Shown: piece by piece, positions 41,340-53,413 of the stretch
Layout: each line of letters starts with the position of its first letter
Numbering within the stretch: the first letter of the stretch is position 1
Assembly (NCBI GenBank): GCA_900291925.1
Contig: UWYS01000010.1
Coordinates: 186,001 to 250,000, forward strand
Reading direction: 5' to 3'
Source: Thecaphora thlaspeos
Taxonomy: Eukaryota; Basidiomycota; Ustilaginomycetes; Urocystidales; Glomosporiaceae
Length of the DNA: 64,000 nucleotides
Translations under genes and position numbers: made by a program
Notes under the pieces: generated by a model
Databases searched by the model: none
Told to the model about the DNA's origin: nothing
What the model saw: only the letters and a program-made list of their open reading frames with translations

Positions 41340-42444
41340 TTACAGACATGGCGACTGGCTACAACGAGTGTTCTTGTACGTCTTCGGAGTCTTGACGACC
41401 GAAGTCGGGATCCACACGCCTTGCTCGTCGGCGGGTGCCACCTGGACCCTAACGAAGCGATCATTCTTCCCATCGTCGGCTCCGTCCTGCTTGTCAAAGG
41501 CTCCATAGCCGAACCAGGCCCGTCCGTCCGGACCTTTGAAGAAGCTCCCGCTACCGGGTCCAAATACGCCACGCGACGACGACGAGCTGAGTGTCGAAGC
41601 GCCGCGCTGGTACCACTGCCTCACGTCCAGGGGGTCCTGCGAGACGTCCAGGAACAGGACGCGGGTATTGTAGTTGGACTGGTAGAAGTTGCCTTCTGCG
41701 TAGGCGAGGTTGAGCGTCTGGGAGCGGTTGTGCCGGTTCGGGTAGAACCAGGATGTGGGTGCCTCGGTATTGACGCCGTACGATACGAGATTGACGATCG
41801 GTCCCACGGCCGTGTTGGCGCTGGCGAGCTGGACGATCTGCACGTACTCGTGGTTGGACCAGATGAGGTACCGTTTGCCGTTCGGATGGACGATGACGTG
41901 CGGATCGAAGCCCGTCAATGCCGTGCCGTTGTGCGTGATCCTCCCGAGATCCTCGTACTCCCCCAACACGTCGTCCGTCCTGGAGAGCAGTGCTCGCATC
42001 GTGTCGTCCGCCGTCGCAGAGACGGTGTAAAGGTACCTCTCCCCGTCCCATCGAACAATGTCAGCCGCCTCTGTCCCCACGCCCTTGGGGTAGACGGTGG
42101 AAGAGTAGTTGTAGGTGACGTGCATCTTCGCCTCGTCGCGGTAGATGTCGTCGAGATTGATGCTGGCGCGGAGGAAGGTCTGCAGACCGAAGTTGACGTC
42201 CGGTGTCACGAAGAGTTGACTGCCATTTTGCAGCTGGATGGTGAGGAACTGCGGATCGAATCCTTTGCCCAGGGCGTTGCTGACGCCCGAGGACTCGGCG
42301 GGTGCCAGACCCGTCGGATCGTCGAGCGGCGTCATCGTCTTGTTGCCCGTCGTCGTAGTCGTCCCGCCACTGACGTCAACGGCAGGACGGAACTGACCAA
42401 AGGGAAGGTCGTGCCATGGTCCTGTCCCTGTCCCTGTCCCTTGT

Positions 42445-42475
<31 letters not shown>

Positions 42476-42794
42476 TCGAGTTTGCATGGTCCTTTCGCGT
42501 CTCACCCTGTTTGGCCCTGTGGGCTTTCGAGGTATGGTGATGTTGGCCATCGTCGCGTGCACCTGAGCCATGACCCGGGCCCTTGCTCTTCCCACCGCGC
42601 CCCCGCCTTCCCCTGCTCCCTTTCTTCAGTGCCAGCGTGCCATCGCGGCTCCTCCTGATGGGCACCGACCAGCTAGTCGAATCGACGACGGCAGCGATGT
42701 TCGAGCGATGGATGGACAGAGCTTGGCTTTCCTCTGCCGAGAGCGCAAGGAGCAGCAGCGAAGTCAGGATACCGAACTGCAAGCCGAACGCCAT
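41340..42794 (-). CDS. Secreted glycoside hydrolase family 43-like protein
   Basis: A single-exon gene of 484 residues. ATG 42794 is chosen because it begins a signal peptide (MAFGLQFGILTSLLLLALSA); the open frame continues upstream without a secretory leader. Residues about 50-130 form a basic, Gly/Ser/Thr-rich linker with an eight-Thr run encoded by ACG repeats. The rest matches a GH43 five-bladed propeller: YPKGVGTEAADIVRWDGERY, GFDPHVIVHPNGKRYLIWSN, and GPGSGSFFKGPDGRAWFGYG. GH43 enzymes cleave arabinan, xylan or related plant-wall side chains outside the cell. I could not assign the three catalytic acids with certainty or name the substrate. Confidence 0.78.
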
Positions 42795-43552
42795 GCTATC
42801 CAACGGTGTGAGGTGGATCGAGTCCGTTGAGAAGGGTGCGGTGCAGTGCTTGAGAGCAAGGTGTTGTCGGAACCCGTCCAATGTCTTCGCTACCTGGAAG
42901 CTTGACCGCGAGGTGATCCTTGAACGACGGGAGGGACACGACCAGCGTGTTTGCGAAGAGGCGGGAAGAGGGGTTGGTGTGCAAAACCCAGATGGTCCAC
43001 CCTGCAACTAGACGAGCGAAAAGGAGCGAAAAAAGGGAAAGGAACAAAGAGATGGTGGCTGAAAGACCGCCTGTCAGTCTGTACTCAGCCATGTCTCTAT
43101 ATAGGATGCTGGTCTCTCCCAAGCGGCGTTTGGCAGTTGCCGGAAGATCTTGCATCGATTCGACATCTGGTCCATGCGGTCAGCGAGATCTAGGTACCCT
43201 AGTCGACGGGACTTGACTCCTACAGCATTCGATGCCTAGCGGACGATCATATGCCGTGCGTGGTGGTAGGATCCCGGTGTGCAAGCTGGTTGTGACAGGT
43301 CACATATTCTCGGCTGAGCGAGCGCGCGTATGCGTGGCGCAGAGCAGATGAAAAGAAAACCGCCGAGCCCCGGCTCTAGGTTCGCTGATATCGGCACGGC
43401 ATTCAAAGTTTTGTATTTGTCGGTCGGTCCGTCGGTCGAGTGAGCCCATACTATCGGCCGTTGCGCGATCTTGCGTGGAAGCAGGAAGGAAAGACAAGCT
43501 GTCAAGATGCCATCCGAAGCGGGAGAGACGGTAAAGTACAATAGAGGTCCCC
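42795..43552. other. Intergenic region upstream of the GH43 gene
   Basis: About 760 bp between the GH43 start and the mS23 stop, both on the minus strand. It holds the GH43 leader and a TATA-like site. No gene is seen. Confidence 0.5.
43097..43104 (-). promoter_or_regulatory. TATA-like box of the GH43 gene
   Basis: CTATATAG, a palindrome, lies about 300 bp upstream of the GH43 ATG on the minus strand. The distance implies a long leader; tentative. Confidence 0.35.
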
Positions 43553-44847
43553 TTAGATGCGCTGACCTCTTGTCCCCACCCTCTTGCGGTATCTCTGGTC
43601 ATCCTGCGGGCTAGCAACGTCCGACTCTCCGGCCTCGGTAATGGCCTCGTTGACGGTTTCGGTCTCTTCCGCGGAGGTCGGCTCGACGCTGCGCATCGCC
43701 GAGCTCCTCAGACCGAGGAAGTCGTCGCCGTCGTCGACCGCCTCGACCACCTGCGGCACGACGGCGGGCGGGGGCAAAGCACCGGTCCCCAAGCTCGAGA
43801 GGTCCAGCTTACCCTCGCGGAAGGCCCTGGCGGCCTCGAGGTACCTTTCGCCCGCGGTAAAGGTATCGTCGATCCGCTTGACCCTCAGCGCCTTGGCCTG
43901 CTGCGCCTCTGCGGAGCCCGAGAGCGGGTCGGCGTTGGCGGCCTGAAGATCTCCCGACGCCCAGGCAGCCCACGACTCGAGCGCCCTCTCCTCCTTTTCG
44001 AAGCCGCGCTGCGTCTCGCTCCGGCCCATATCAGCACCATAGTACCGCGCCTCGTGGAGGGCGTAGCGCCGGGCGTGCTCCTGCTCCGCCTTGAGGGCGT
44101 AGAACGACGAGAGCGTGTTGTGGTACGCCTGGGAGAGCGAGAGGCCGCCCGTGCGGTGGGCGGCGAGGGTACAGGCGATGAAGCTGGTGTGGCCGAGATG
44201 GACAAGGCAGGCGAAAGGGATAGAGATCCAAATCGAGTCGATCGGTCAGCTCGATGCGTCGGCGGTGGGCACACGGGGTGGCCAAGCGCCGGGAGGCCTC
44301 GTATCACTCACTCTTCGACGCTAGGGTTGCGGCCGTATGATCTTAGCTTTCTGGCGTCTCCGACGACGCGCGACTCGCTGCCGACGGTGTCGGACATTTC
44401 TACGAGCACCTTTGGCCTGTAGGCCTCCCACGGGTGGTCGCGGAAAAACTGCTGGCGCAGCTTGTCCTCGTCGTAGACGATTGGCTTGGGTGCGAGCCTG
44501 GGTCCGAGAGCGCGCAACTTCTTCTTCGAGTTGTAGGCGTCTCGCTGGTGGAACCTGAGCTCTGGCAGCTTGGCGCCCTTCTTGGAAACCTTTTTGCCCT
44601 TTGGTGAGGACGATGAGGCGGACGAGACGGACGGGGATGAGGGTACCTGGATGAGCTTTTTGGCGTCGAGAGAGCGGAGAGACACGGGGAGGTCCTCGTT
44701 GGGTCGTGCTACAGAGTGTCGCGGGGGAGTGGGCGCAGGAGGATGGTTGTTGACCGCCTCGTACCAGACCGGAGGCCGCTTGAGGAAGCCGGCCTCGAGC
44801 AGCCGCGAGACGGTCTGGGGGACCTGGTTCGGAAGGCGTCGCGGCAT
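43553..44847 (-). CDS. RSM25: Mitochondrial small-subunit ribosomal protein mS23 (RSM25)
   Basis: Exons 44847-44312 and 44183-43553 (128-nt intron) encode 388 residues. The N-terminus MPRRLPNQVPQTVSRLLEAG followed by FLKRPPVWYEAVNNHPP is the mS23/Rsm25 signature. The middle has LRFHQRDAYNSKK and HPWEAYRPKVLVEM, and the second exon begins IACTLAAHRTGGLSLSQAYH and FYALKAEQEHARRYA, the usual C-terminal helix. Ser-rich and acidic low-complexity segments make it longer than the yeast protein. It is a structural protein of the mitochondrial 37S subunit. Confidence 0.85.
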
Positions 44848-44917
44848 GGTGTGTATGCGTGTGGGTGTGTGGGTGTGTCTGTGTGTCGACAGTCGACAGC
44901 CAGCGATGTGCGATTGT

Positions 44918-44951
<34 letters not shown>

Positions 44952-45852
44952 TGTATGCGTGGAGGCGCGGGACGGAGGAAGGGTGAGGCTGGCAGGCTCG
45001 GCAACGACGACAGGGAGCAGAGACAGTGGTGATGGTGGGATGGGCCATCTAAGATGATGGCGTCGAAAGGAGACAGGCCTCCTTTCTTCCTCCTTTCTTC
45101 CCCGGCGCGCCTCACGTGCCGTTAAATTCGGATCCGACGATTGCGCCCAGTCCGAGGGTCCTGCTGTGGCTTGACCCTTTCAGCTGTCTGGACTCGCGCG
45201 ACCCCTGAACGAAATAACATAAAATCACGATCCAAAGGCGGCGGCAACGCGCACATCAAACAGGGTGCCGATATCACCACGAAAATACGTTGTTTGCTCG
45301 CGCGCACCCGCGACCGCCGAGACACGACTTGGCCGAGGTGCAGCATAGTCGCATCGGGCTCAGCACGTCGGGCCACCGCCTTGACAGCTTCAATTTCGAC
45401 TCCCGCCACTACACTCCTCCTCACCACCACCACCGCCGCCACCACCTCATCTCCTCCCCATCCTAAATCATCCCAACACCCTCAACCCCCCTTTCCGCCC
45501 CTCACACTTCCCAGGCTAGCCACTGCCACCATAGACCCTTTGAGCGCCTGGCCCACGATAATCGCCCATCGCTTCCGAAGGTCAACCGCATCGACGCACA
45601 AGACACGCACCACGATAGCCGTGCGCGGGCCACTGTCCTGCTGTCGCCTCGCCCGCACACACCACGCACAAGGCCTACACCCGTCCGCTCTTGCGCACCC
45701 CCAGACACACCAACTCACCCCTGCCATGCATCGCTAGGGCCCCCTAGACATTAGGAGGCACATCTACACCCACCACTCACCACACCCCGACCGCCGCACC
45801 GACAGCGTACCGACGGCTGCCGACTGTCGCCGTCTAAGGCCCCACCGCAGAC
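44848..45852. other. Divergent mS23/formin intergenic region
   Basis: One kilobase between two start codons on opposite strands. It contains a GT/CA microsatellite next to mS23 and a long C/A-rich leader before the formin ATG. No gene is seen. Confidence 0.55.
44920..44948 (+). repeat. (GT)14 microsatellite
   Basis: About fourteen GT units, in the leader of the mS23 gene (CA on the transcribed strand), flanked by related imperfect units from 44860. Confidence 0.85.
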
Positions 45853-48800
45853 ATGGGGTCGAGGGAGCTCATCCAGATCCTCCTCCCGGACAATGCCTCG
45901 ATCCTCTCGGCGTCCCTGCCCTCGTCGCACAACACTACAATCGGACAGCTCATCGTCACCCTGCTTAGCGATCCCGCCAATGCCACGCTGCTCCGCATGG
46001 TCTTTGGAGATCACTTCCAAGCCGCCCTCGACCTCACCGACGCCCTCCGGGCCATCGATGCGTCCTCAGCATCGCCCTGGCTCCACGACAGCCGTGGCCG
46101 GGCTTGGGCGGTCCAGTCGGTCGAGGTTAGCCCGGCCAACCGCGAGTGGAGCGAATCAGAGCTCAACCAGCTCGGAGACGGTGAGAGAGAGCCCCAAGGG
46201 CGCAGATCCGCCGCTGGTCAGACACGAGCGAAGCATCTGACCGCATTCTGACTTCGATCCCTCCTTGCACCTCTTGCGCGGAGCTACCATTCCGCGCAGG
46301 TCTTGTCCCGCTGGACACCGACGTCTTCGCCTTTTTGCGCACGCTCAACGAGACGGTCGAGCACGACCCCGAGGCGGCCAAACAGACGGGCAGCGATGCA
46401 CAGCCAGCCCTTTCCGACTTCCTCCTCTCCTCCCACCTTCACATCCCGAGGCTCCGCTTGGTCTGCGGTGCGCCAGGCCTCCGCGTGCGGCTACGCTTCG
46501 GCCACGTCCCCGAGATCTACGACGGCTGGCATGGACGCCTCTGGTTCTTGCCGGCCGCCTACTCGACCGCTTCAGGCTCCCTCGGCGTCGGCGCCTCGGC
46601 CCAGGAGCTGGTTGAAGCGGTTTGCGAAGAGATGGGCGTCCGCCGCGTCGTCCTGCAGGGGAGCAAGTCGGCCCGTGTTGTTTACGCCATCGCCAGGCTG
46701 CCACAGACTCCGGCGAGCGCTCCCACGCCCATCCCCCCACCGCCGCCGCTGCCCGCCACGGCTAGTCTGCCCGAGCTGCTTGCAGAGCAGGAGGCGGATG
46801 AAGCCGGTGCCGTCGAGCCCGGGCTTATGTTCACTATCAGCGCCAGCTGGCTCTCCAATCTCGGCACGGTAGCCCACGGCTTCTCGAAGCACGCGCGCAG
46901 GTCCGCCTCGACGGCGGCAGAAGACGCAGCAGGTAAGGCAGATGCGGCAGGAGGTGCCGATGCGGCTGCAGGCCCCGCCTCTCCGACGGCAAGATCCTCG
47001 TCGGCGCAGCGGTCCGGCATGCTCGGCCTGTGGGGGGCGGCGAGTGTTAGCAAGGCTACAGCCGCACTCATGTCGCGCGGTAGCGCCTCAACATCGACGG
47101 CGACGACGCCTGCGGCCCAAACAACGGGCGATGCCGGCCTCGATGCGCTTATCCAAAACCTCCCGGACCGCGGCCGCGACGACGATGACGACGACGACGA
47201 CGGCGGGCCGGGCACTCTCAAGAGCGGTGCCGCAACGGAACCAGTCAGGCAGCTCCTGCGGCAGCAGAGCGACGATACAATCGACCAGAGCGCCAGCAGG
47301 GAGGGAAATGCGCAGGCGCACGGAGGAACGCTGACGGCTCAAGCGGCGGACGGCCTGACCGATCTGGCTGCAGCGGGCTCGGCGACGGGCTCGGTCCACG
47401 TGCCGGGAAAACGCGGCCGCCAGACGCACACCACGACGGCTCGTCTGAGCAGGATGTTCGAAGGCTGGATCGGAGGCGGCAGCGTCGAGGCTACCTCGCC
47501 CACCGCGGACGGCGATCCATCGGGGCCCTCGGCTCTGCCGTCGACACCCACGCCTCAGGCGCGGAGAGTTGTGCCAGAAACGGTTAGCCGCAGCGGGAAG
47601 ACATTCAGCGTCAGCGGTCCCTTGGAGCTCGAAGACGACGGCAGGCTCCAATCCCGGTCGCCTTCAATAGCCTCAGTCCACGCTGCCTCGCCCACCACCA
47701 GCAGCGGCGTCTCGACGGCCCTTACCGGCGACAGTCCGGCGGTCGAGACGGCTGAAGAGCTATCGGTCAGGTTTGAGCGCCTGATGCAGGACCTCGGTAT
47801 CAAGGGCACTAGCAGAGCGGCGATGCTGGCGCTTCCTGACGATCGAAAACGCTTCCTGATCAACCAGAACGAGACGGCCAAGTTGACCTCGACGCCGACC
47901 AGGCAACGAGCTTCGACCAGCGATGCCGCCGCCACAGCCGCCGCGAACGAGGCTGGAGCGCTGTCGGATACGCTGAACCGCGCCTCGATGATGGCCGGGA
48001 CCTGGTCGAATCGTTTCAGTCTCGCCAGCATCGCCAGCTGGGGCACCGCAGAGACCAACCTCAGCGGCTCGGCACGAGATAGCGCCGCCGCCGACGATCC
48101 CACCATCAGCCCGACGATGGCGGGGCAGGCTCGCTTCGAAGCCTCGGGCAGGGCTGGCAGCGCCAGACCGACGACCTTGCTGTCGAACGACGGTGCCAGC
48201 GGTACCGCACACAGCAGCCTAGTCGCCCAACGGACGGGCGGCAGCGATGCAGCAGCGGCTCTCAAGGCGACGCATACCGGCAGCAGCGCCGGTCTTGCGT
48301 CTAGCCTATGGAGCAGCTGGTGGGGAGCGCCGGCCGGACCCTCGACGGGCGGTGCGGCCCACGCCGGTAGCGCAGCCGACAAGAGCTCACCCGCCTACTA
48401 CGTATCGCAGCTCCGTGAGGGTAAGCTCGGCCGGAAGGATCTCGTCAAGCACCTTCTCTCGCTGAGGGTAACGCTCAGCAGCGCCAAGCTGACGTGGATC
48501 GACGGCTTCCTTGACGACGACGGCCTCGGGACGCTCGAGGACTTGATGCGGGTCGAGACGGAAAGTTTCACCAGCAGCCTCGACGCCAGCAAGGGGAAGC
48601 GGGCCGAGCGCAAGGACATGTCCGACACGCTGCTGCTCGAGGCGGTCAAGTGCCTCCGCACGCTGATGAACACCGAGCTCGGCTTCGAACGGGTGCTCGA
48701 GCGTCCGCTGCTGATCAACTACATCGCCTTCAGCCTGCGCTCGCCGTCATACAAGCTGCGCCTTCAGGCGGCCGACGTGCTGGCGGCGCTGTGCGTCCTG

Positions 48801-51800
48801 TCGCTCGACGACGGCCATCGCCTGGTGTGCGCCGCGCTCTCCGAGCTCAAGGTCATCGCCGGTGAAAGGTTTCGCTTCGCCTTCTTGGTCGACAGCCTCC
48901 GCTTCAACGTGAGCGAGGCGGACTCGTCCGACGAGCACGGCATGGCGGCCGACCTGGCCGAGTCGGAGGCAGACGAGGCCATCGTGTGGGACTACCGGAC
49001 CGCGGCAATGGTGCTGATCAACGCGATCACCAATAGCCCCGAGGACCTCGAGGAAAGGCTGGCGCTGCGCGACGAGTTGGCGCGGCGAGGCCTCCACGAG
49101 GTCATGGTCGGCTTGCGCTACGTCGACCCTCCGGAAGGGCTGCTGACACAGATTCAGGTCTACACCGAGGAGAAGCAGGACGATCAAGACGAGCTGCACG
49201 AGCGGACGATGCGGTTCGCCGACGACGATCCGCGCAACGCGCCGCTCTCGACGCTGGGAGAGGCGGCTCGGCTGCTGCAGAGCTCGCGCGAGAATCACGA
49301 AGACCTCTACCCGATCATGCTCTCAATCCTCCGCCACACCTCGACCATCCTGGAGCGCGACATCGACCAACAGTTCAAGACGGACTTGATGTTTGTGCTG
49401 GAAAAGTTTCTCGAGCACTCGGTCGACGTTGTCGATTTCGACGAAGGCTGGCGCAGCTTCATGCGCGCCTACCTCGTCAACATCCAGCACCTCGTCGGCA
49501 AGCAGGCCATGATCAAGGCCAACCGGATGAGTGACACCAGCTCGGTCCCGAGCAGCTTCGTCGAGGAGCTCGAAGGGCTGCGCACCAAGGTCGAGGAGCT
49601 GAGCGACGACAAGGCCCGGCTCAGGTCGGAGCTCAACGAGCAGATGGCAGAGGTCAACACGCTGCGCAGCCTGCCTGGCGCGGCAGCGCTCGAACGCGAC
49701 CAGAACGGCGCCGACCAGCAGACGCCGTCAACGCTGCCGAAGCGCGGCGGCGACAAGGAGGGCTTCGCCGGCGTCATCCAGCGTCTCGTCGCCAAAGAGA
49801 AACAGGTGATCGACCTGCAGGCCGAGGTCGATCGCCTCTCATCGGCCACCCGGCCCAACGACCGTGCCGACGGCGACGATCGCGCCAAGCGCGACCGCCT
49901 CGAGCGCAACCGCCAGTGGACCAACTTGATGGAGGAGATCGCCCGGCACAAGGTGCAGATCGCCGAGGCCGAGGGACAGGTCGAGTCCAAGGAGCGCGAG
50001 ATCAAGTACCTCAAGCGCGCCCTCGAGGCGGTCTACGGACGCTTCCAGAACAGCCTCGGCTCGCAGGCCAGGTCAGTAGAGGAGGCGGCCGCCGCGATCA
50101 CCGCATTCGAAGGCAGCGGCGCAGGAAAGTCGTCGAACACGCTCGTCGACAGCGAGCTCGAAGTGGATATGATGGCAAGGAGGACGATCGACGCGCTCGG
50201 CAGTAAGGACAGCGAAATTGCCGCCCTGCGGGCCGATGTCGCCAAGCTGCAGCACCAGGCCCTCGAGGCCATGTCGCAGGTGCAGGACACATCGCAGCGG
50301 GAGGCGGATGCCCAGGCGCTCAGGCTCAAGGACAAACAGATAACGAAGCTTAGGGGCGAGGTCTCCAGGCTGCAGGCTTTGCTGCTACAGCTGCAGACCC
50401 AGCCGTTCATCCCCGGCGGCCAGGGCGCCGCAGCGGCGCCAGTCCATCGCCAGGCTCCGCTGCCGCCCGGTGGCCGACCCAAACTCGCCATCGCCACGTC
50501 GCTTCCGCCGTCGGCGCCAGTGGCGTCTACAGTGACCCTTTCCGGCGGCAAGGCGCTAATGACGGAGATGGACTTCAAGCGCAAGGTCGCGCCTCCGCCT
50601 CCGCCACCGCCATCGCACCGACGCCAGAGCGGAGGGGTCAACGGCCTCTTCAGCAACCCGGCCTCGCCTACCATCTCGCCACAGGTGACGGGCAACGTCA
50701 GGATGGCTGCCACGTCGGGTCTTGATCGACTCGTCAGTTCGATCAGCGAGGAACCGAGAGCGCAGGGTGATGTCGCGACTGGGTCAGCGGTCTCGCAAGG
50801 ATCGCAGACTCCACCTCCACCGCCGCCGCCGCCCCCTCCGCCGGCTGTCGATACGTCGAGCTCGATTGCTTCCGGTCCTGCCTCGGGGCCACCACCGCCA
50901 CCACCTCCCCCGCCCCCTGCTCCTGGTGCTCCAACCTTTGCAGCTCCAGCGTCCACAGCCGCTGGGCCGCCGCCACCACCTCCTCTTATGACGTTTGCAG
51001 GAAGCTCAGCGCCAGTCGGTGGGCCGCCTCCGCCGCCTCCACTTGCACCAGGTGCATTTGGTGGTGCACCGCCACCACCTCCGCCACCTCCGCCTCCGCC
51101 GCCAGCGCCGGGAGGTCCCGTCCCGCCCCCGCCACCGGGCGCTCCGGCCCCTCCCAAGGCGCCGGTCCTGCCGCCCATCCCGGCTAAGAAGCGAAGGGCG
51201 CTATTCTGGAACAAGATCCCCAACCACGCCCTCGCGCGGACCGTCTGGAGCGAGTTGCCCTCGGCGCCTATAAATGTGGTGGAGGAGGTGGCGGAGCTGG
51301 ATGAGCTATTCGCCGTCGGGGCCAAAGCGCCAGTGTCGATCGACAAGGCCGCATCGGCCAATGCGGGCAAGAAGGGCCCGGCCACGTTGATCGACCTGAC
51401 GCGGGCGCAGAACGTCGCGATCCTGCTGTCTCGCATCAAGCTGCCGTTCGCCCAGATGCGGACCGCTCTGCTGCAGATGGACGAGAACCTCCTCAGCGTC
51501 GACCACCTCAAAGCGCTCAAGTCGTGCCTGCCGACGACCGAGGAGATGGAGATCATTCGCGACTACGACGGCGACGTCTCGACGCTCGGCAAGGCGGATC
51601 AGTTCTTCAAGGAGATGCTCGGGATCCCCAAGCTCCATGAGCGGCTGACGTGCATGCTCTACATGCGTCGCTTCGAGCTGGACATCGAGGAGCTCAAGCC
51701 GGACCTCAAGATCCTCAAGGACGCCGTCGCCGAGCTCAACGCGAGCGAAAAGTTCAAGAGCGTCCTCCACACGGTGCTGATGATTGGCAACGTCCTCAAT

Positions 51801-53024
51801 TCGTCGACGTTCCGTGGCGGTGCGGCCGGGTTCCAACTGTCGGACCTTCTCAAGCTGCGCGAGACGAAGCCGACCAGCCCATCGCCGAGGACGCCGTCGC
51901 TGCTGCACTACCTCGTCCGGCTGCTCAACCGTGCGGACAAGGAGCTGGTTGGCTTCCTTGACGACTGTTCGCATGTCGAGGCGGCGGCGCGCATCTCTAC
52001 GCAGACCATCATGCAGTCGATCACGACGCTCGTGACGGGCCACGATGGCGTGAGCGAGGAGGTGCGCGTGCTCCAGCGCATCCGTATCTCGCCGCAGGGC
52101 GACCGTTTCCTGCCCGTGATGGAGGAGTTCCTGCGCCACTCGACGTCGCAGATCAAGGCGCTCCAGACGGCCGGTGCGAGCATCCAGGCGAGCCTGACAA
52201 AGCTGCTGGGCTACTACGGCGAAGACGCGACGACGACCAAACCCGAGGACTTCTTCGGTCTGGTGGCGTCCTTTGGCCAGGCGCTGATGCGCGCCGAGGT
52301 CGAGGTGCTCGAGGCGGACCGACGGGCCGAGGCGGACGAGGAGAAGAAGCGGCGCAAGGCGTTCGGGCAGGGCGTGTCCGGTGGACGGCTGGTGATCCCC
52401 AAGTTCGGGCCGGACGTCCGTGGACCGTTGGAGGCTCTAGCGGAAGAGGCGCAGCCATCATCCGTCCCTTGCTCTACGAGGGACGACGGCGTCGCAGCGG
52501 GACCGACGGCGGTAGTAGACGCAGATACAACGCTGATGACGTCGACGGAAGGTCTCTCACCGACAGGCGACGGTACGCTCCTCTCACCATCCGACTCGAC
52601 ACCCACTGCCTCTCGCTTCCGCTCCTGGGGCGCCTCTGCCGTCTCTACACTCTCGTCATCCGACAACACCACCCTTGGACGTTCATCCACCATCAAAGGT
52701 GTCCCTCCTTCCTCCTCCCCCTCCTCTGGTGCAGCTGTGGATCCACTACGACGTTCTTACGGATGCGGTCGAGGACAGTTGGACGAAGCCATCAAGGAAC
52801 TACGAAATGGAGGAGCGAGGAAAGCCGCCAAGGCGGGAGGGCATCATTCTCGTACGGGCGAAAATTCGTCGAGTTTCATAGCCAATCTACCCCAGGGCAT
52901 GGTAGCAAGTGGCATGGGCACGTTGAGTGGTAGAAAGAGTTTGAAGGTCAAGGAGAATCAGAGGAGACCGCTTAGTGGTTTGTTCTTGATTGGTGAACCG
53001 GCCAACAGGGAATACGGAGGATGA
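45853..53024 (+). CDS. Formin (diaphanous-related type)
   Basis: Exons 45853-46180 and 46300-53024 (119-nt intron) encode 2,350 residues. Order of parts: an N-terminal region with a globular segment (residues about 1-270), long Ser/Ala-rich disordered stretches, an FH3/GBD-like helical block (about 810-1170, starting YYVSQLREGKLGRKDLVKHL), coiled coils (about 1190-1476), FH1 polyproline (about 1614-1736), FH2 (about 1739-2120, starting KKRRALFWNKIP), and a tail with a DAD-like LDEAIKELRNGG near 2270. Formins nucleate and elongate unbranched actin filaments; FH1 binds profilin-actin. The layout suggests Rho-GTPase-regulated autoinhibition, so it likely builds cables or rings at growth sites and septa. 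I cannot say which smut formin (Drf1 or Srf1 type) is orthologous. Confidence 0.92.
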
Positions 53025-53413
53025 ACGGTGTCGAAGGAGGGAAGAGGAGGAGGATGACAAAGGCAACTGAGTGACGACGTCACGGACGAGGTGTAAAGAT
53101 ACGTGCAGTGCGCTGCATGCTTACGCTCATGCAGACGCAACGCAACGAGATACCACGCACGTCTCACGACGGCGACGACGTAACGGCACCCACAGATCAC
53201 GCGCTCCGACTGAGTGAAATGAGAGGAAAAGGCGGAGAGCAAAAGGTGGAATGCAAACGATTGAGGGCTGTTTCGCTGCTCTCGTACCGTGCTTCGGGGA
53301 GCCCTCTCCCGGTCGGGACCAAAAGGGGTGGTGCAGTGCGATCCTGGTGTACAAAGCAAGAGAAAACGAAACAAGACTTGGCGGCTTCTTTCCGGGCCGC
53401 CGCTTCTTGACTA
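53025..53413. other. Convergent formin/HEM3 intergenic region
   Basis: About 390 bp between two 3' ends. No gene or clear repeat is seen. Confidence 0.5.
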